Assembly (NCBI GenBank): GCA_016719615.1
Contig: JADJYQ010000005.1
Coordinates: 588,001-652,000 of the forward strand
DNA length: 64,000 bases
Source of the DNA: Saprospiraceae bacterium
Lineage (GTDB): Bacteria > Bacteroidota > Bacteroidia > Chitinophagales > Saprospiraceae
Direction: 5' to 3'
Shown here: one piece after another, positions 37,228 through 47,275 of the stretch
Numbering within the stretch: position 1 is the first letter of the stretch
How the letters are laid out: each line of letters starts with the position of its first letter
Translations under genes and position numbers: made by a program
Notes under the pieces: generated by a model
Database searches by the model: none
The model's input: only the letters and a program-made list of their open reading frames with translations
Told to the model about the DNA's origin: nothing

Positions 37228-38400
37228 ATGGACATTTTTGAGCGTTCAATTAAGCTGCACGAGGAACTGCGGGGTAAAATATCTGTCGAAAACAAATTGG
37301 ACATCCAATCGGCTGATGATCTGTCCTTAGCGTATTCTCCCGGAGTTGCAGCACCCTGTGAAGAGATTTATGCCCACCCTGAAAAAGTTTATGATTATAC
37401 GATTAAGGGAAATACGGTAGCGATCGTGAGTGATGGTTCTGCTGTATTGGGACTAGGCAATATTGGGCCACACGCAGCCATTCCTGTTATGGAAGGCAAA
37501 GCTATGTTGTTCAAGAGATTTGCAGGAATCAATGGTTTTCCAATTTGCCTGGCCACTCAGAAAACCGATGAACTCATCCAAATCATCCGAAATTTAGCCC
37601 CGGTTTTTGGCGGTATTAATCTGGAAGACATTTCTTCACCCAGGTGTTTCGAAGTTGAAGAAAGTTTACAGGATATAGGGATCCCTGTATTTCACGACGA
37701 TCAACATGGCACTGCTATAGTCGTGTTGGCAGCTTTGATGAATTACTGTAAACTAACTGGTCGGAGGATGGAGGATCTAAGGATTGTGATCAATGGGGCC
37801 GGAGCCGCTGGCATTGCTATTGCTAGATATCTCGGACGTAAAGATCCAACGGCAATCAACCAGCACATTGTAAAAGAGATCATCATGTGCGACACCATGG
37901 GTATTATTCACCGCAGCCGAATCGGACTTCAAGGCATTAAACAGGAACTCATGGCCTACACGAATCCAAGAAATCTGTCGGGCACGGTAGAACATGCTCT
38001 GGTAGGTATGGATGTTTTTATTGGCGTAAGTAAAGCGAACCTGCTCAATCGAAAGCATATTCAGATCATGGCGAAGGATCCACTAATTCTTGCCCTTGCC
38101 AATCCTATTCCGGAAATTTTACCCGAAGAAGCGAAAGCAGGAGGAGCCTTTATCGTTTGTACCGGAAGATCCGATTTTCCCAACCAGGTCAATAATGTTC
38201 TGGCTTTTCCAGGTATCTTTCTGGGGGCTTTCCAAGTAAGAGCAAAAAAAATTACCCTCTCCATGAAATTTGCTGCGGCCTCTGCTATCGCTGCATCTGT
38301 TCCAAATCCGAGTCCGGATTGTATCATTCCTCCACCGCTTGATGAAACAGTAGCCCATAAGGTCGCTAAAGCTGTGGCAGATGCATATCGTGCAGTTTGA
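37228..38400 (+). CDS. Malic enzyme (malate dehydrogenase, decarboxylating)
   Basis: Converts malate to pyruvate and CO2 with reduction of NAD(P)+. The 390-residue protein has the tyrosine of LAYSPGVAAP, the lysine region of IKGNTVAIVSDGSAVLGLGNIG, the metal-binding EDISSPRCFE and DDQHGTAI, and the nucleotide loop INGAGAAGIAIARYLG. It is the short form; the phosphotransacetylase-like domain carried by many Bacteroidota MaeB-type enzymes is absent. Confidence 0.93.
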   Translation: MDIFERSIKLHEELRGKISVENKLDIQSADDLSLAYSPGVAAPCEEIYAHPEKVYDYTIKGNTVAIVSDGSAVLGLGNIGPHAAIPVMEGKAMLFKRFAGINGFPICLATQKTDELIQIIRNLAPVFGGINLEDISSPRCFEVEESLQDIGIPVFHDDQHGTAIVVLAALMNYCKLTGRRMEDLRIVINGAGAAGIAIARYLGRKDPTAINQHIVKEIIMCDTMGIIHRSRIGLQGIKQELMAYTNPRNLSGTVEHALVGMDVFIGVSKANLLNRKHIQIMAKDPLILALANPIPEILPEEAKAGGAFIVCTGRSDFPNQVNNVLAFPGIFLGAFQVRAKKITLSMKFAAASAIAASVPNPSPDCIIPPPLDETVAHKVAKAVADAYRAV

Positions 38401-38456
38401 GCTCAAATATAATGCATCCAAGCTGCCTAAAACTCAAGCACTAAGACTGCAATGCT

Positions 38457-38464
38457 TATCTTTG
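38457..38464 (+). promoter_or_regulatory. -7 promoter element, start codon 4 bp downstream
   Basis: TATCTTTG ends five bases before the aldehyde dehydrogenase ATG. Transcription from it would begin at or next to the start codon, giving a leaderless or nearly leaderless message. Confidence 0.4.
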
Positions 38465-38468
38465 ATCT

Positions 38469-39914
38469 ATGTCTTCCATTCCTGCTATAGAACATCTTTC
38501 CCTTGAATTCCTGGACCTAAAAGGGAGCTTCCAGAATTTATTGGATGCATATAGAAACGCTCCGTTTCCTTCCCTAAAGTACAGATTAAATGGACTTCAA
38601 AAACTGGAACAGGCATTATTGTCAAATCGAATGGCAATCCAAGAAGCCATCAATAAGGACTTTAAAAAACCTTTTGCAGAAACGGATGGCTCAGAACTTT
38701 TAACCTGCCTGGTTGAAATTCGAAAAGCCCGGAAAGAATTAAAATATTGGATGCAAAAAAAGCAAGTGAAGAATCCACTTGAAATGTTTGGCACGAAAAG
38801 CTTTTTATTGCACGAACCCAAAGGAGTTGTGTTGATTCTCTCACCTTGGAATTACCCCATCAACCTGAGTATCATTCCGCTGATTGCTGCCTGGGCGGCT
38901 GGAAATAAGATCGTTTTGAAACCCTCTGAATTTACAAAACATACATCTCAACTGATTGCAGAAATTATCGAATCCTGTTTTTCAAAAGATGAAGTAATGG
39001 TAGTGCAAGGAGATGCGCAGTGCGCTGAATCGCTACTTCTTCTTCCATTTCACCACATCTACTTTACAGGTTCGAAAGAAAAAGCAAAGAAACTCGTCAA
39101 ATTGACCGCAGACAGATTGATACCAGTTACCCTTGAATTGGGTGGTAAATCTCCTGTCATCATTGATGAACATGTGGATTTGAAGCGTTACGTAAAAGAT
39201 ATTGCATTTGCAAAATGTCTGAACGCAGGGCAAACATGCATTGCCCCTGATTTTATATTACTTCCGGAAAAACTGAAAGATCCTTTCCTTCGCGAGTGGA
39301 ATCTTGCCATTGAAAATTTTTATGGCGAACATGTTATTAGCAATGAAAATTATTGCGGAATCATTCATAAAAATCACTTTGATAAATTGTGCAAGATCGT
39401 GTACCAAAGTCTTGAACAGGGCGCGCAATTGGAAGGTAAATTTGAATACCATCAAGAAAGTTTAAAAATCAAGCCGGTGCTTTTATGGAACAGCGACTGG
39501 GGCCATGTATCAATGGAATCAGAACTCTTTGGTCCTATTCTTCCCATTCTATTTTATAAAGACAAGAAAGAGATCATTTCAAATTTAAACAAGATGTCCA
39601 CTCCTCTAAGTTTATATCTGTTTAGTGAAAATAAATCCTGGTTGTCGGAAATGACCCAGCACATTAAATCAGGTGGTGTGACTTACAATAATTGTCTGCT
39701 CAATTATTGCAATTTCAATTTGCCCTTTGGGGGATTGCAAGAGAGTGGGACCGGTTCGAATCATGGTAGATATGGTTTTGAAAGTTTTTCACACCTTCGC
39801 GCAATAAGCGTACAAGGAAAATGGTTTAAATTACTCAGAAATTTTCACCCTCCTTACACCGATTCTAAAAAAAGAATCATGAATTTATTTATTAAATTAA
39901 TTGGTAAAATATGA
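38469..39914 (+). CDS. Aldehyde dehydrogenase (class 3-like)
   Basis: A 481-residue NAD(P)-dependent enzyme oxidising aldehydes to acids. VLILSPWNYPINLSIIPLIAA and FTGSKEKAKKL are cofactor-binding blocks, VTLELGGKSPVII contains the general base glutamate, and the nucleophile is C257 in NAGQTCIAPDF. The C-terminal extension with basic residues and hydrophobic tail (KRIMNLFIKLIGKI) could associate with membrane, as in fatty-aldehyde members. It overlaps the peptidase gene downstream by four bases. Confidence 0.92.
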   Translation: MSSIPAIEHLSLEFLDLKGSFQNLLDAYRNAPFPSLKYRLNGLQKLEQALLSNRMAIQEAINKDFKKPFAETDGSELLTCLVEIRKARKELKYWMQKKQVKNPLEMFGTKSFLLHEPKGVVLILSPWNYPINLSIIPLIAAWAAGNKIVLKPSEFTKHTSQLIAEIIESCFSKDEVMVVQGDAQCAESLLLLPFHHIYFTGSKEKAKKLVKLTADRLIPVTLELGGKSPVIIDEHVDLKRYVKDIAFAKCLNAGQTCIAPDFILLPEKLKDPFLREWNLAIENFYGEHVISNENYCGIIHKNHFDKLCKIVYQSLEQGAQLEGKFEYHQESLKIKPVLLWNSDWGHVSMESELFGPILPILFYKDKKEIISNLNKMSTPLSLYLFSENKSWLSEMTQHIKSGGVTYNNCLLNYCNFNLPFGGLQESGTGSNHGRYGFESFSHLRAISVQGKWFKLLRNFHPPYTDSKKRIMNLFIKLIGKI

Positions 39915-42073
39915 TAAATATTCGCTGCTGTCTATTGTTATTGTTGTTTCCTTTCTTACTCATCGGACAGGATAAATTATTTACCCTGGAAGACATCTAC
40001 GAGAAAGGAACTTTCTCAGCTAAAGGAGTGCCGCATTTTAGTTTTATGCAAGATGGTTTGCATTACTCGCGAATGACAGGAACTCAAATTTCAAAATACG
40101 CAATCGCAGATGGCAAAGAAGTTGAGATCTTGTTTGACGCATCATCTCAATCAAGCTTGAAAGGAAAGTTAGAATCGTATAGTTTTAACCGGGATGAAAC
40201 TAAATTGTTGCTAGCTACCGGGTCTGAATCCATATACAGGTATTCTTTCGTTGCAGAATATTTCGTTTACGACAGAGTAACTAAAAAATTGGATCGGATT
40301 TTTCCAAAAGGAAAAATAAAATATCCTTCTTTTGATCCAACCGGCACAAAAGTGGCTTTTGTATTTGAAAACAATTTATACTATCAGGATTTAAATGATC
40401 AAAAAATAATACAAATTACCAAAGATGGAGTCATCAACAAAATTATCAACGGTGCATCCGACTGGGTTTATGAAGAAGAATTCACGCTGACAAAAGCCTA
40501 TGAATGGTCTCCATCGGGAGATCAGATTGCTTTTATTCGATTCGATGAAAGCCGGGTCAAGGAATTTACGCTGGAATATTATAGAAATGAAGTGTATCCC
40601 GAAAAATATACTTTTAAATATCCTAAAGTTGGCGAAGACAATGCTATACTGACCGTTTGGAATTATCATTTGAAAAAGAAAAAGGCCAAGCCACTCAATA
40701 TAGGTCCCAGAGAAGATGACTATTTACCCAGAATGTTATGGACGCTGGATAATAATGAGCTTTGTGTGAGCTGGATGAACCGCGATCAAAATCACTTGAA
40801 ATTGATTCTTATAAATACAAAAGCGAATACCTCCAGGATTTTATTAGAAGAAAAAAGCAAATATTATATTGATGTACAAGATCATTTAAAGTTTCTAGAA
40901 AATCAAAAATTTTTATGGTCCAGTGGAATGGATGGCTACAAGCATTTGTATTTATACAATATGAATGGAACTTTAGACAAACAGTTGACCTCCGGAAATG
41001 AAGAGATGAGCGAGTTTTACGGCTTTAATGATGACAAAACCAAGATATTATGTCAGTTTGCAGTAAATTCCGGACTTGAAAGACAAGTTAGACTAGTCGA
41101 TGTACGAACGGGTGTTAGTTTACCAATAGGATCAACAACCGGTTATCAAAGTGTACAAGCCAGCCCGGGATTAAAGTATCTGGTATTGTCCTCATCAAAT
41201 ATTAAATCGCCAACACAATACACCATTATTGATAGCCAGGGAAATAAAGTTCGCGATCTGGAACTCAATTTGACATTGGCCACTAAAATGAAAGATTACA
41301 AATTATCTGAAGTTGAATTGACAAAGATTCCGAATAGCAGTGGTACATTGATGAATGCGGCCATTATCAAACCCAAAGATTTTGTTCTGGGAAAAAAATA
41401 TCCGGTATTTATGTTTTTATATGGCGGTCCCGGTAGTCAGCAAGTCATGAATCGATGGAATTCTTTTGGATATTATTGGTGGTTGCAAATGCTTGCTCAA
41501 AAAGATTATATAATTTGTGTGGTTGATAACCGCGGTACTGGAGGAAGAGGAGAAGAATTTAAAAAAATGACCTATTTGCAATTGGGAAAATATGAAACAG
41601 AGGATCAAATAGATGCAGCAAAATATCTCGGAAAACTTGATTTCGTAGATGCCGGTCGCATAGGAATCTTTGGTTGGAGTTATGGCGGCTATATGTCTAG
41701 TCTGTGTTTATTGAAAGGTAATGATGTATTTAAATCTGCTATTGCAGTAGCACCCGTGACCAACTGGAAATGGTATGATTCCATTTATACAGAAAGATAT
41801 ATGCGACGCACCAAAGACAATGCCAAAGGTTATGAAGAAAATTCACCGGTGAATTTTGCAGATCGACTCAAAGGAAATTATTTGTTAGTGCATGGTATGG
41901 CAGATGATAATGTACATTTTCAGAATACTATTGAGATGGCAGATGCATTGATTAAAAATCGCAAACAGTTTGAAACTTATTATTATCCGAATAAAAATCA
42001 CGGCATCGGAGGATTGCATGCCCGCATGCATCTCTTCACAAAGATGACAGATTTTGTTTTGAATAAAATTTAA
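39911..42073 (+). CDS. Dipeptidyl-peptidase IV-like S9 peptidase, exported
   Basis: A 720-residue serine peptidase that removes X-Pro or X-Ala dipeptides. Signal peptide (CCLLLLLFPFLLIGQ); residues about 60-450 are the DPP4 propeller domain; the last 250 residues are the alpha/beta hydrolase with nucleophile S590 in IFGWSYGGYMS, aspartate in HGMADDNVHF and histidine in YPNKNHGIGG. The glutamate motif of true DPP-IV is present as DWVYEEEF. It is translated with the aldehyde dehydrogenase (ATGA overlap). Confidence 0.92.
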   Translation: MINIRCCLLLLLFPFLLIGQDKLFTLEDIYEKGTFSAKGVPHFSFMQDGLHYSRMTGTQISKYAIADGKEVEILFDASSQSSLKGKLESYSFNRDETKLLLATGSESIYRYSFVAEYFVYDRVTKKLDRIFPKGKIKYPSFDPTGTKVAFVFENNLYYQDLNDQKIIQITKDGVINKIINGASDWVYEEEFTLTKAYEWSPSGDQIAFIRFDESRVKEFTLEYYRNEVYPEKYTFKYPKVGEDNAILTVWNYHLKKKKAKPLNIGPREDDYLPRMLWTLDNNELCVSWMNRDQNHLKLILINTKANTSRILLEEKSKYYIDVQDHLKFLENQKFLWSSGMDGYKHLYLYNMNGTLDKQLTSGNEEMSEFYGFNDDKTKILCQFAVNSGLERQVRLVDVRTGVSLPIGSTTGYQSVQASPGLKYLVLSSSNIKSPTQYTIIDSQGNKVRDLELNLTLATKMKDYKLSEVELTKIPNSSGTLMNAAIIKPKDFVLGKKYPVFMFLYGGPGSQQVMNRWNSFGYYWWLQMLAQKDYIICVVDNRGTGGRGEEFKKMTYLQLGKYETEDQIDAAKYLGKLDFVDAGRIGIFGWSYGGYMSSLCLLKGNDVFKSAIAVAPVTNWKWYDSIYTERYMRRTKDNAKGYEENSPVNFADRLKGNYLLVHGMADDNVHFQNTIEMADALIKNRKQFETYYYPNKNHGIGGLHARMHLFTKMTDFVLNKI

Positions 42074-42080
42074 TGTGCAG

Positions 42081-42557
42081 ATGATGAGAATGCTAATTTT
42101 AATGTGCGCTATTGGGATGTTTTGGGTTCAATGCAAACCTGCAATAACCATCATCAATCCTAAACCCATAGAGATTGAATGGATCACCGGTATTTGGAAA
42201 CACAAAGACAAGGAATTCTATGAGAAATGGGTGAAGATCTCAGATTCCGAATATACAGGTGTTGCATATGATCTCAATATGGGCTATGCCAGCGTCCATG
42301 AATATATGAGAATTTACAAACAGGGAAAAGAGGAGTGGTATTTCGAAGCAAAAGTAAAAGAGAACGACTTTAAACCCGTTTTGTTTAAGTGGATTCCAGA
42401 CCCTGTAATCGAATTAAAATTTATCAACGAATTGCACGATTATCCCCAGATCGTGATGTATAAAAGAGAAGCATTCGATGTAATGACCGGTTCCATTTCA
42501 AATTTAAAAGGAGATCAAGTCCATCATTCAGATTATATGAGATTTGCCGTGAAGTGA
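42081..42557 (+). CDS. DUF6265-like lipoprotein-type protein
   Basis: A 158-residue protein with a short hydrophobic N-terminus ending in a Cys (MCAIGMFWVQC), so probably a lipoprotein. The body starts IEWITGIWKHKDKEFYEKWVKISDSEYTGVAY, the shape of DUF6265 (a lipocalin-like barrel). Start choice among a GTG at 42075 and ATGs at 42081 and 42084 is uncertain. It ends overlapping smpB (GTGA). Confidence 0.7.
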   Translation: MMRMLILMCAIGMFWVQCKPAITIINPKPIEIEWITGIWKHKDKEFYEKWVKISDSEYTGVAYDLNMGYASVHEYMRIYKQGKEEWYFEAKVKENDFKPVLFKWIPDPVIELKFINELHDYPQIVMYKREAFDVMTGSISNLKGDQVHHSDYMRFAVK

Positions 42558-43006
42558 GTAAGCTAGAAATAATAAATAGAAAAGCAGCGCATCTTTATCA
42601 CTTTTATCAATCCTTTGAAGCAGGAATGGTATTAAGTGGGAGTGAAGTAAAATCTATAAAAGGAGGCAATGCGAATTTAAGTGATGCCTATTGCATTGTG
42701 GAGCATGGTGAAGTCAAGCTCAAGAATATGCACATTTCAGAATACAAACAAAGCCAGGAAACAGATTATAATCCTAAAAGAGAGCGCAAATTATTGCTCA
42801 ATAAAACAGAGATTCGTAAAATTGAACGTAAGATATCCGAAAAAGGATTTACCCTCATCCCCTATAAAATCTATTTGAATGATCGTGGATTCATTAAAAT
42901 TGAGCTCATTGTAGCTTCAGGAAAAAAATCCTTCGATAAAAGAGAATCCATTCGTGAAAAAGACGAAAAAAGAGATTTGGAGAGAAATCTCAAAAATCGG
43001 GATTAG
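42554..43006 (+). CDS. smpB: SsrA-binding protein SmpB
   Basis: A 150-residue partner of tmRNA in trans-translation, which rescues stalled ribosomes. Blocks INRKAAHLYHFYQSFEAGMVLSGSEVKS, ISEYKQSQETDYNPKRERKLLL and the basic C-terminal helix (KKSFDKRESIREKDEKRDLER) are intact. The start is GTG at 42554, overlapping the stop of the previous gene. No tmRNA gene is seen in the window. Confidence 0.96.
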   Translation: MSKLEIINRKAAHLYHFYQSFEAGMVLSGSEVKSIKGGNANLSDAYCIVEHGEVKLKNMHISEYKQSQETDYNPKRERKLLLNKTEIRKIERKISEKGFTLIPYKIYLNDRGFIKIELIVASGKKSFDKRESIREKDEKRDLERNLKNRD

Positions 43007-43492
43007 CTTATCCCAATTAAATGAACATAAGCGGCGAATCCATATTTAAAATTGCGCGGGTCACAGCGGGAGAATGAAAATTATTAGTTAAAAGCCAAGT
43101 AAGGCCGTTACGCGATTCCAAAATTGGCATAGAGGGCAGAGCTTTCACTAAAGACTTAATGATCATAAGCCGCTGCTGATATCTGGAGCAAAGGGTCTCA
43201 GGAATTATTGAATCAGTTGGATCCAGTCAAAATTGGGCAAGATTTTCACCCAATTTACTTGAGATCCAAGGCTAAATTTTGGGTCAAGTAAAATATCTGG
43301 GGAGTCAAATTTCTAAGCAAATAATTTTTTGTCTGATGTGTGATAACCGCTAAAACACTACTATCCATATAAAAATTAAATATTTGATTATTATCAGACT
43401 TTTTTGCTCGAGTATTCAATTAATAATAAAAATTAATTAATAATTTTTGTTAAAAAGCTTTGAATAGTGCATAAAAGCCAAATATTTTTAAA

Positions 43493-43500
43493 TAATTTTG
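43493..43500 (+). promoter_or_regulatory. -7 promoter element of glutamine synthetase III
   Basis: TAATTTTG fits TAnnTTTG, 35 bp upstream of the start codon, at the end of a 529-bp AT-rich gap (43007-43535) in which I see no gene or other structure. Confidence 0.45.
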
Positions 43501-43535
43501 TGCTGTCATAATTATACAAAAATCAAATTTTAGCT

Positions 43536-45728
43536 ATGTCAACCAACCGGAGTGCTGCCATGAACCTGTTTTTATCCAGACCTAAAAATCCTAAGGAAAG
43601 AGAAAACAAAAAGATTTCAAGTTATTACGCCGACAATGTCTTTACCGACAGTAAGATGAAATCATATCTTTCACATGAAGCCTACAAAGCCTATCAACAG
43701 GGGATTGAAAACGGACAAAAGATATCCCGCGATTTGGCAGATCAGATCGCAGCAGCTTTGAAATCATGGGCCATGGAAAACGGTACCACACATTATACTC
43801 ATTGGTTTCAACCACTCACAGGTAGTACGGCAGAAAAGCATGACTCCTTTTTTACCATCAATGCGGCAGGAACGGCTCTTGAGCGATTTGATGGCGATGC
43901 ACTCGTGCAGCAGGAACCCGATGCTTCTTCATTTCCAAGTGGCGGACTCCGTGCAACTTTTGAAGCCCGCGGTTACTCAGCATGGGACCCCTTATCACCT
44001 GCATTTATCATGGACATTGCTGGTTCTAAAACACTTTGCATTCCTACCGTATTTATATCCTATACCGGGGAAGCTCTTGACCATAAGGCACCCTTGCTGC
44101 GCTCTATAGAAGCACTCGACAAAGCTGCTACTGGAGTTGCCCGTTACTTCGATCGATTTGTAAATAAGGTGACAGCCACACTGGGTTGGGAGCAGGAATA
44201 CTTTCTTATCGACAAGGCCATGTATTATGCACGTCCAGACCTCATGGCCGGAGGAAGAACTATTTTTGGAAGAAGCCCTGCCAAAGGACAACAGCTCGAA
44301 GATCATTATTTTGGAGCCATTCCGGAACGCGTTTATGCATTTATGGTGGATCTGGAAATGGAGTGCCACAAACTTGGCATTCCGGTACGCACGCGGCACA
44401 ATGAAGTAGCGCCCAGCCAGTTTGAATGTGCTCCGATGTTTGAAACCTGCAATATTGCGGTCGATCACAACCAGCTTTTGATGGACCTCATGGATCGCGT
44501 GGCGCGCAGACACCATTTGATTGTGCTGTTCCATGAAAAACCATTCGCAGGCATTAATGGATCCGGAAAACACAACAACTGGTCTATGAGTACTGACACG
44601 GGTACCAACTTATTGGGACCCGGAAAAACACCTCGCAACAACCTATTATTTCTTACCTTTTTTGTAAATACGATCAAAGCGGTCCACGATCATGCGGACC
44701 TGCTCAGGGCTAGTATTGCCGCTGAGAGTAACGACTACAGATTGGGAGCCAACGAAGCCCCACCTGCGATTATATCAGTATTTATTGGCAACTACCTCAC
44801 CCAAGTTTTGGAAGCCATTGAGAAAAGAGTGGATCACGATTTGAAAGAAGAAGAAGAGCAAGATCTTAAACTCGATATCCACAAAATGATCCCGGATGTT
44901 TTGCTTGACAATACAGACCGCAATAGAACTTCACCTTTTGCATTTACTGGAAATAAATTTGAGTTTCGCGCGGTGGGATCCTCTGCTAATTGTGCAGACC
45001 CAATGATGGTACTCAATATGATCGTAGCCAATCAGCTCAACGACTTTAAAGAAAAAGTGGATCAGCATATCAATGCCGGTGAGAAAAAAGATTCAGCGAT
45101 TCTCAAAGAATTAAGAGTTTGCATTACCTCTTGCAAAGGAATTCTTTTTGAAGGCGACAATTACAGCGAAGCATGGGCCAATGAAGCAGCCAAGAGAGGA
45201 TTGCCAAATATCAAAACAACACCATTGGCATTGGATGCCTATGTCACTGCAAAAGCCAAAAAATTATTTGCAGACAGTCACATCCTCAACGAAAAAGAAA
45301 TTGAAGCTCGCTACGAAATCTATCTCGAAAAATATATTAAAAAAGTGCAGATAGAAGCAAATCTGGCAGAGGAGCTTTGTATGAATCAAATCCTTCCGGC
45401 TTGTTTGCGTTACCAGACCGATATTTTGAACAACATCAAGTCAGCAACCGATGCAGGCCTGTCAGTTACGGCTGTCAAAACGCAGACGGAGTTGGCTCAG
45501 CTGATTGGAAAATGTATCGACGGGGTGTACCATAGCATTTCTAAGCTGAGGTCTGAGATGGATCATCATGGCAAACATACCAACACTCGTGATGAGGCTA
45601 TTCACTATTGCGACAAAGTTAAACCGGTATTACAGCAAGTGCGCGAAAACGTGGATACACTGGAATTGTATGTAGAAGACAAATACTGGCCGCTGCCAAA
45701 GTACAGAGAGATTTTGTTTAACAGATAG
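43536..45728 (+). CDS. glnN: Glutamine synthetase type III
   Basis: A 730-residue enzyme joining ammonia to glutamate with ATP, the large GSIII type common in Bacteroidota. Diagnostic parts are the N-terminal helical extension (SSYYADNVFTDSKMKSYLSHEAYKAYQQGI), catalytic blocks WEQEYFLIDK, RTRHNEVAPSQFECAP, GINGSGKHNNWSM, NDYRLGANEAPPAI and RNRTSPFAFTGNKFEFRA, and the C-terminal helices. It is monocistronic. Confidence 0.97.
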   Translation: MSTNRSAAMNLFLSRPKNPKERENKKISSYYADNVFTDSKMKSYLSHEAYKAYQQGIENGQKISRDLADQIAAALKSWAMENGTTHYTHWFQPLTGSTAEKHDSFFTINAAGTALERFDGDALVQQEPDASSFPSGGLRATFEARGYSAWDPLSPAFIMDIAGSKTLCIPTVFISYTGEALDHKAPLLRSIEALDKAATGVARYFDRFVNKVTATLGWEQEYFLIDKAMYYARPDLMAGGRTIFGRSPAKGQQLEDHYFGAIPERVYAFMVDLEMECHKLGIPVRTRHNEVAPSQFECAPMFETCNIAVDHNQLLMDLMDRVARRHHLIVLFHEKPFAGINGSGKHNNWSMSTDTGTNLLGPGKTPRNNLLFLTFFVNTIKAVHDHADLLRASIAAESNDYRLGANEAPPAIISVFIGNYLTQVLEAIEKRVDHDLKEEEEQDLKLDIHKMIPDVLLDNTDRNRTSPFAFTGNKFEFRAVGSSANCADPMMVLNMIVANQLNDFKEKVDQHINAGEKKDSAILKELRVCITSCKGILFEGDNYSEAWANEAAKRGLPNIKTTPLALDAYVTAKAKKLFADSHILNEKEIEARYEIYLEKYIKKVQIEANLAEELCMNQILPACLRYQTDILNNIKSATDAGLSVTAVKTQTELAQLIGKCIDGVYHSISKLRSEMDHHGKHTNTRDEAIHYCDKVKPVLQQVRENVDTLELYVEDKYWPLPKYREILFNR

Positions 45729-45904
45729 ATAAAGTGGAAAACTGTCTGAATCAGGATGAGCAGAATTTAGGAAGTTTCTGAATGCCAATTTTATAAGACA
45801 TTTAGAGCTCTTCATTTTAACGAATATCATTATCGCCAAATAAAAATTTGCTGAACGAAATTTTCAAATAAGAGCTTTTGTTATTGGTATTGGGTGCAAA
45901 TCCT

Positions 45905-46282
45905 TTAAGCTTCATGTTTTCGATGATGTAAGATCGTCAATACCGAGATCACAATGAATGGGAGTGTGGAAAGGATCATCTTAAAATTCAAATTCATGAG
46001 ACCTATCAACAAAATTAATAACAACAGCAGTCCTAAGCCACCTATGCTGATATAAGTCAAAATTTTGTTGGGTGTTTTTTGAAAAAGTGTAAAAACCAGG
46101 ATCAACTGCCCCATCATTGGCAAAATAGTTAAAGGGTGAAAGACTGAAGCCGGATTGGAAATAATTTTTGAAAATATTTCAGCTTCAGCTTGAAACAGAA
46201 ATGAATGATTGTTACCACTCCATTCCAGATATCCAATGAGCGAGCTTAAAATGAGGAGGAAATTGAGAATTTTGCTTTTCAT
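45905..46282 (-). CDS. Small membrane protein of unknown function
   Basis: A 125-residue protein with four hydrophobic helices (ILNFLLILSSLIGYLEW, LTILPMMGQLILVFTLF, ILTYISIGGLGLLLLLILLIG, MILSTLPFIVISVLTILHH). No family recognised. It is the last ordinary gene before the accessory region; the following 235 bp hold nothing I can identify. Confidence 0.6.
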   Translation of the reverse strand: MKSKILNFLLILSSLIGYLEWSGNNHSFLFQAEAEIFSKIISNPASVFHPLTILPMMGQLILVFTLFQKTPNKILTYISIGGLGLLLLLILLIGLMNLNFKMILSTLPFIVISVLTILHHRKHEA

Positions 46283-46517
46283 AGTTCTATGTTTAGATCA
46301 TCAAATTTTGACCTTATTTATAAGTGCAATAGATGCCATATTTAAGTGATCACAATTAATAGTATTATCCTTTTGTAAAAATAGGAAATTACTTGTTCAT
46401 TACAAGTGAAAATGTTGCATCCGAAAAAACTTGTGAAGTGCAAAATGCTGTAGTGTCTAAGTAGTGACGAAGAATAGGTGCCATTGCTCTATCCAAGCTG
46501 TGTACACGATATTTATT

Positions 46518-47075
46518 TTAATTTTTTCTCATCACATAATAATTGTCATACTCTTTACTTATCATGAAATCAAATCTTCTATATAATTCTAACGGGCCTT
46601 TGAAATTGCTTGCACAAGATAACTCCACTTTTTTTGGATAAGCTTCAACATAGTCATAGTCATTATTCAAACAGTTTACAATAATTTGTCCAAGCAACTT
46701 TTTTGCAATCCCGTGTCTCCTGTAATCGGGATGGATTAAGAAACAAACAACTGAACAAACCTTATCATCAGGATTGTCAATATAATCATAGTCTTTGAGC
46801 AATCTTTGATAATTTAATCTGTTGTTTGCATTACACCATCCGATTGGTTTCATATTTTCGAAGGCCAAATAACCTGTCATTTTATTCTCATTGATTAGAT
46901 TGATTACCCCAGAACGGTTTGACTCACGAGTACAGGATTCAATATCTCCAATAAAATGATAATCGATGCAATAACAACTTGACCAATCAGGATTTTCTTT
47001 GAAAATCATATTGTCAAAGAAAAACAAATAATCGTCTATCAAATCTTTAGTTAATGGTCGTATTTCAATTTCCAT
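46518..47075 (-). CDS. GNAT-family N-acetyltransferase
   Basis: A 185-residue acetyltransferase. Acetyl-CoA-binding motif A is visible as VVCFLIHPDYRRHGIAKKLLGQII near residues 110-133; the N-terminal half begins IRPLTKDLIDDYLFFFDN. Substrate unknown. GNAT genes are frequent cassette cargo and this gene has the same orientation and AT-rich style as the attC-framed genes further on, but I could not find an attC site on its far side. Confidence 0.82.
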   Translation of the reverse strand: MEIEIRPLTKDLIDDYLFFFDNMIFKENPDWSSCYCIDYHFIGDIESCTRESNRSGVINLINENKMTGYLAFENMKPIGWCNANNRLNYQRLLKDYDYIDNPDDKVCSVVCFLIHPDYRRHGIAKKLLGQIIVNCLNNDYDYVEAYPKKVELSCASNFKGPLELYRRFDFMISKEYDNYYVMRKN

Positions 47076-47243
47076 ATTTCTAATATCATATTTGGATGCC
47101 CCACAGCGCGACAGAGCTTAATGAAGTTTCGGTTTAGAATTTCGAGCTGTAAACCTGCTTCAAATTTTATTAAAAGCACAAATGAGTGATCAATAACTTC
47201 GCACACCATTTCTATTAACCCGATGTTATATATTGTGTTTCCA

Positions 47244-47275
47244 TCATAACGGCTGATTGTTGGCAACCGTTATTT
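47244..47275 (-). other. Short attC-like hairpin after propeller lipoprotein 1
   Basis: TCATAACGG and CCGTTATTT form an inverted repeat around 14 bases. Read on the minus strand it has the core order xxxAAC ... GTTATGA of an attC site and directly follows the stop codon of the propeller gene, but it is much shorter (32 bp) than the complete sites nearby. It could be a truncated attC or simply a terminator. Confidence 0.35.

Noticed and set aside
39745..39775. tRNA-like T-loop word GGTTCGAATC
   Set aside because: It lies in the coding sequence of the aldehyde dehydrogenase and has no acceptor or anticodon stems around it.
43995..44573. 192-codon open frame antisense to glutamine synthetase III
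   Set aside because: Fully inside glnN and without family features.
47051..47266. 71-codon frame between the GNAT gene and propeller lipoprotein 1
   Set aside because: It begins within the hairpin region, has no family pattern and overlaps the GNAT start; probably chance.
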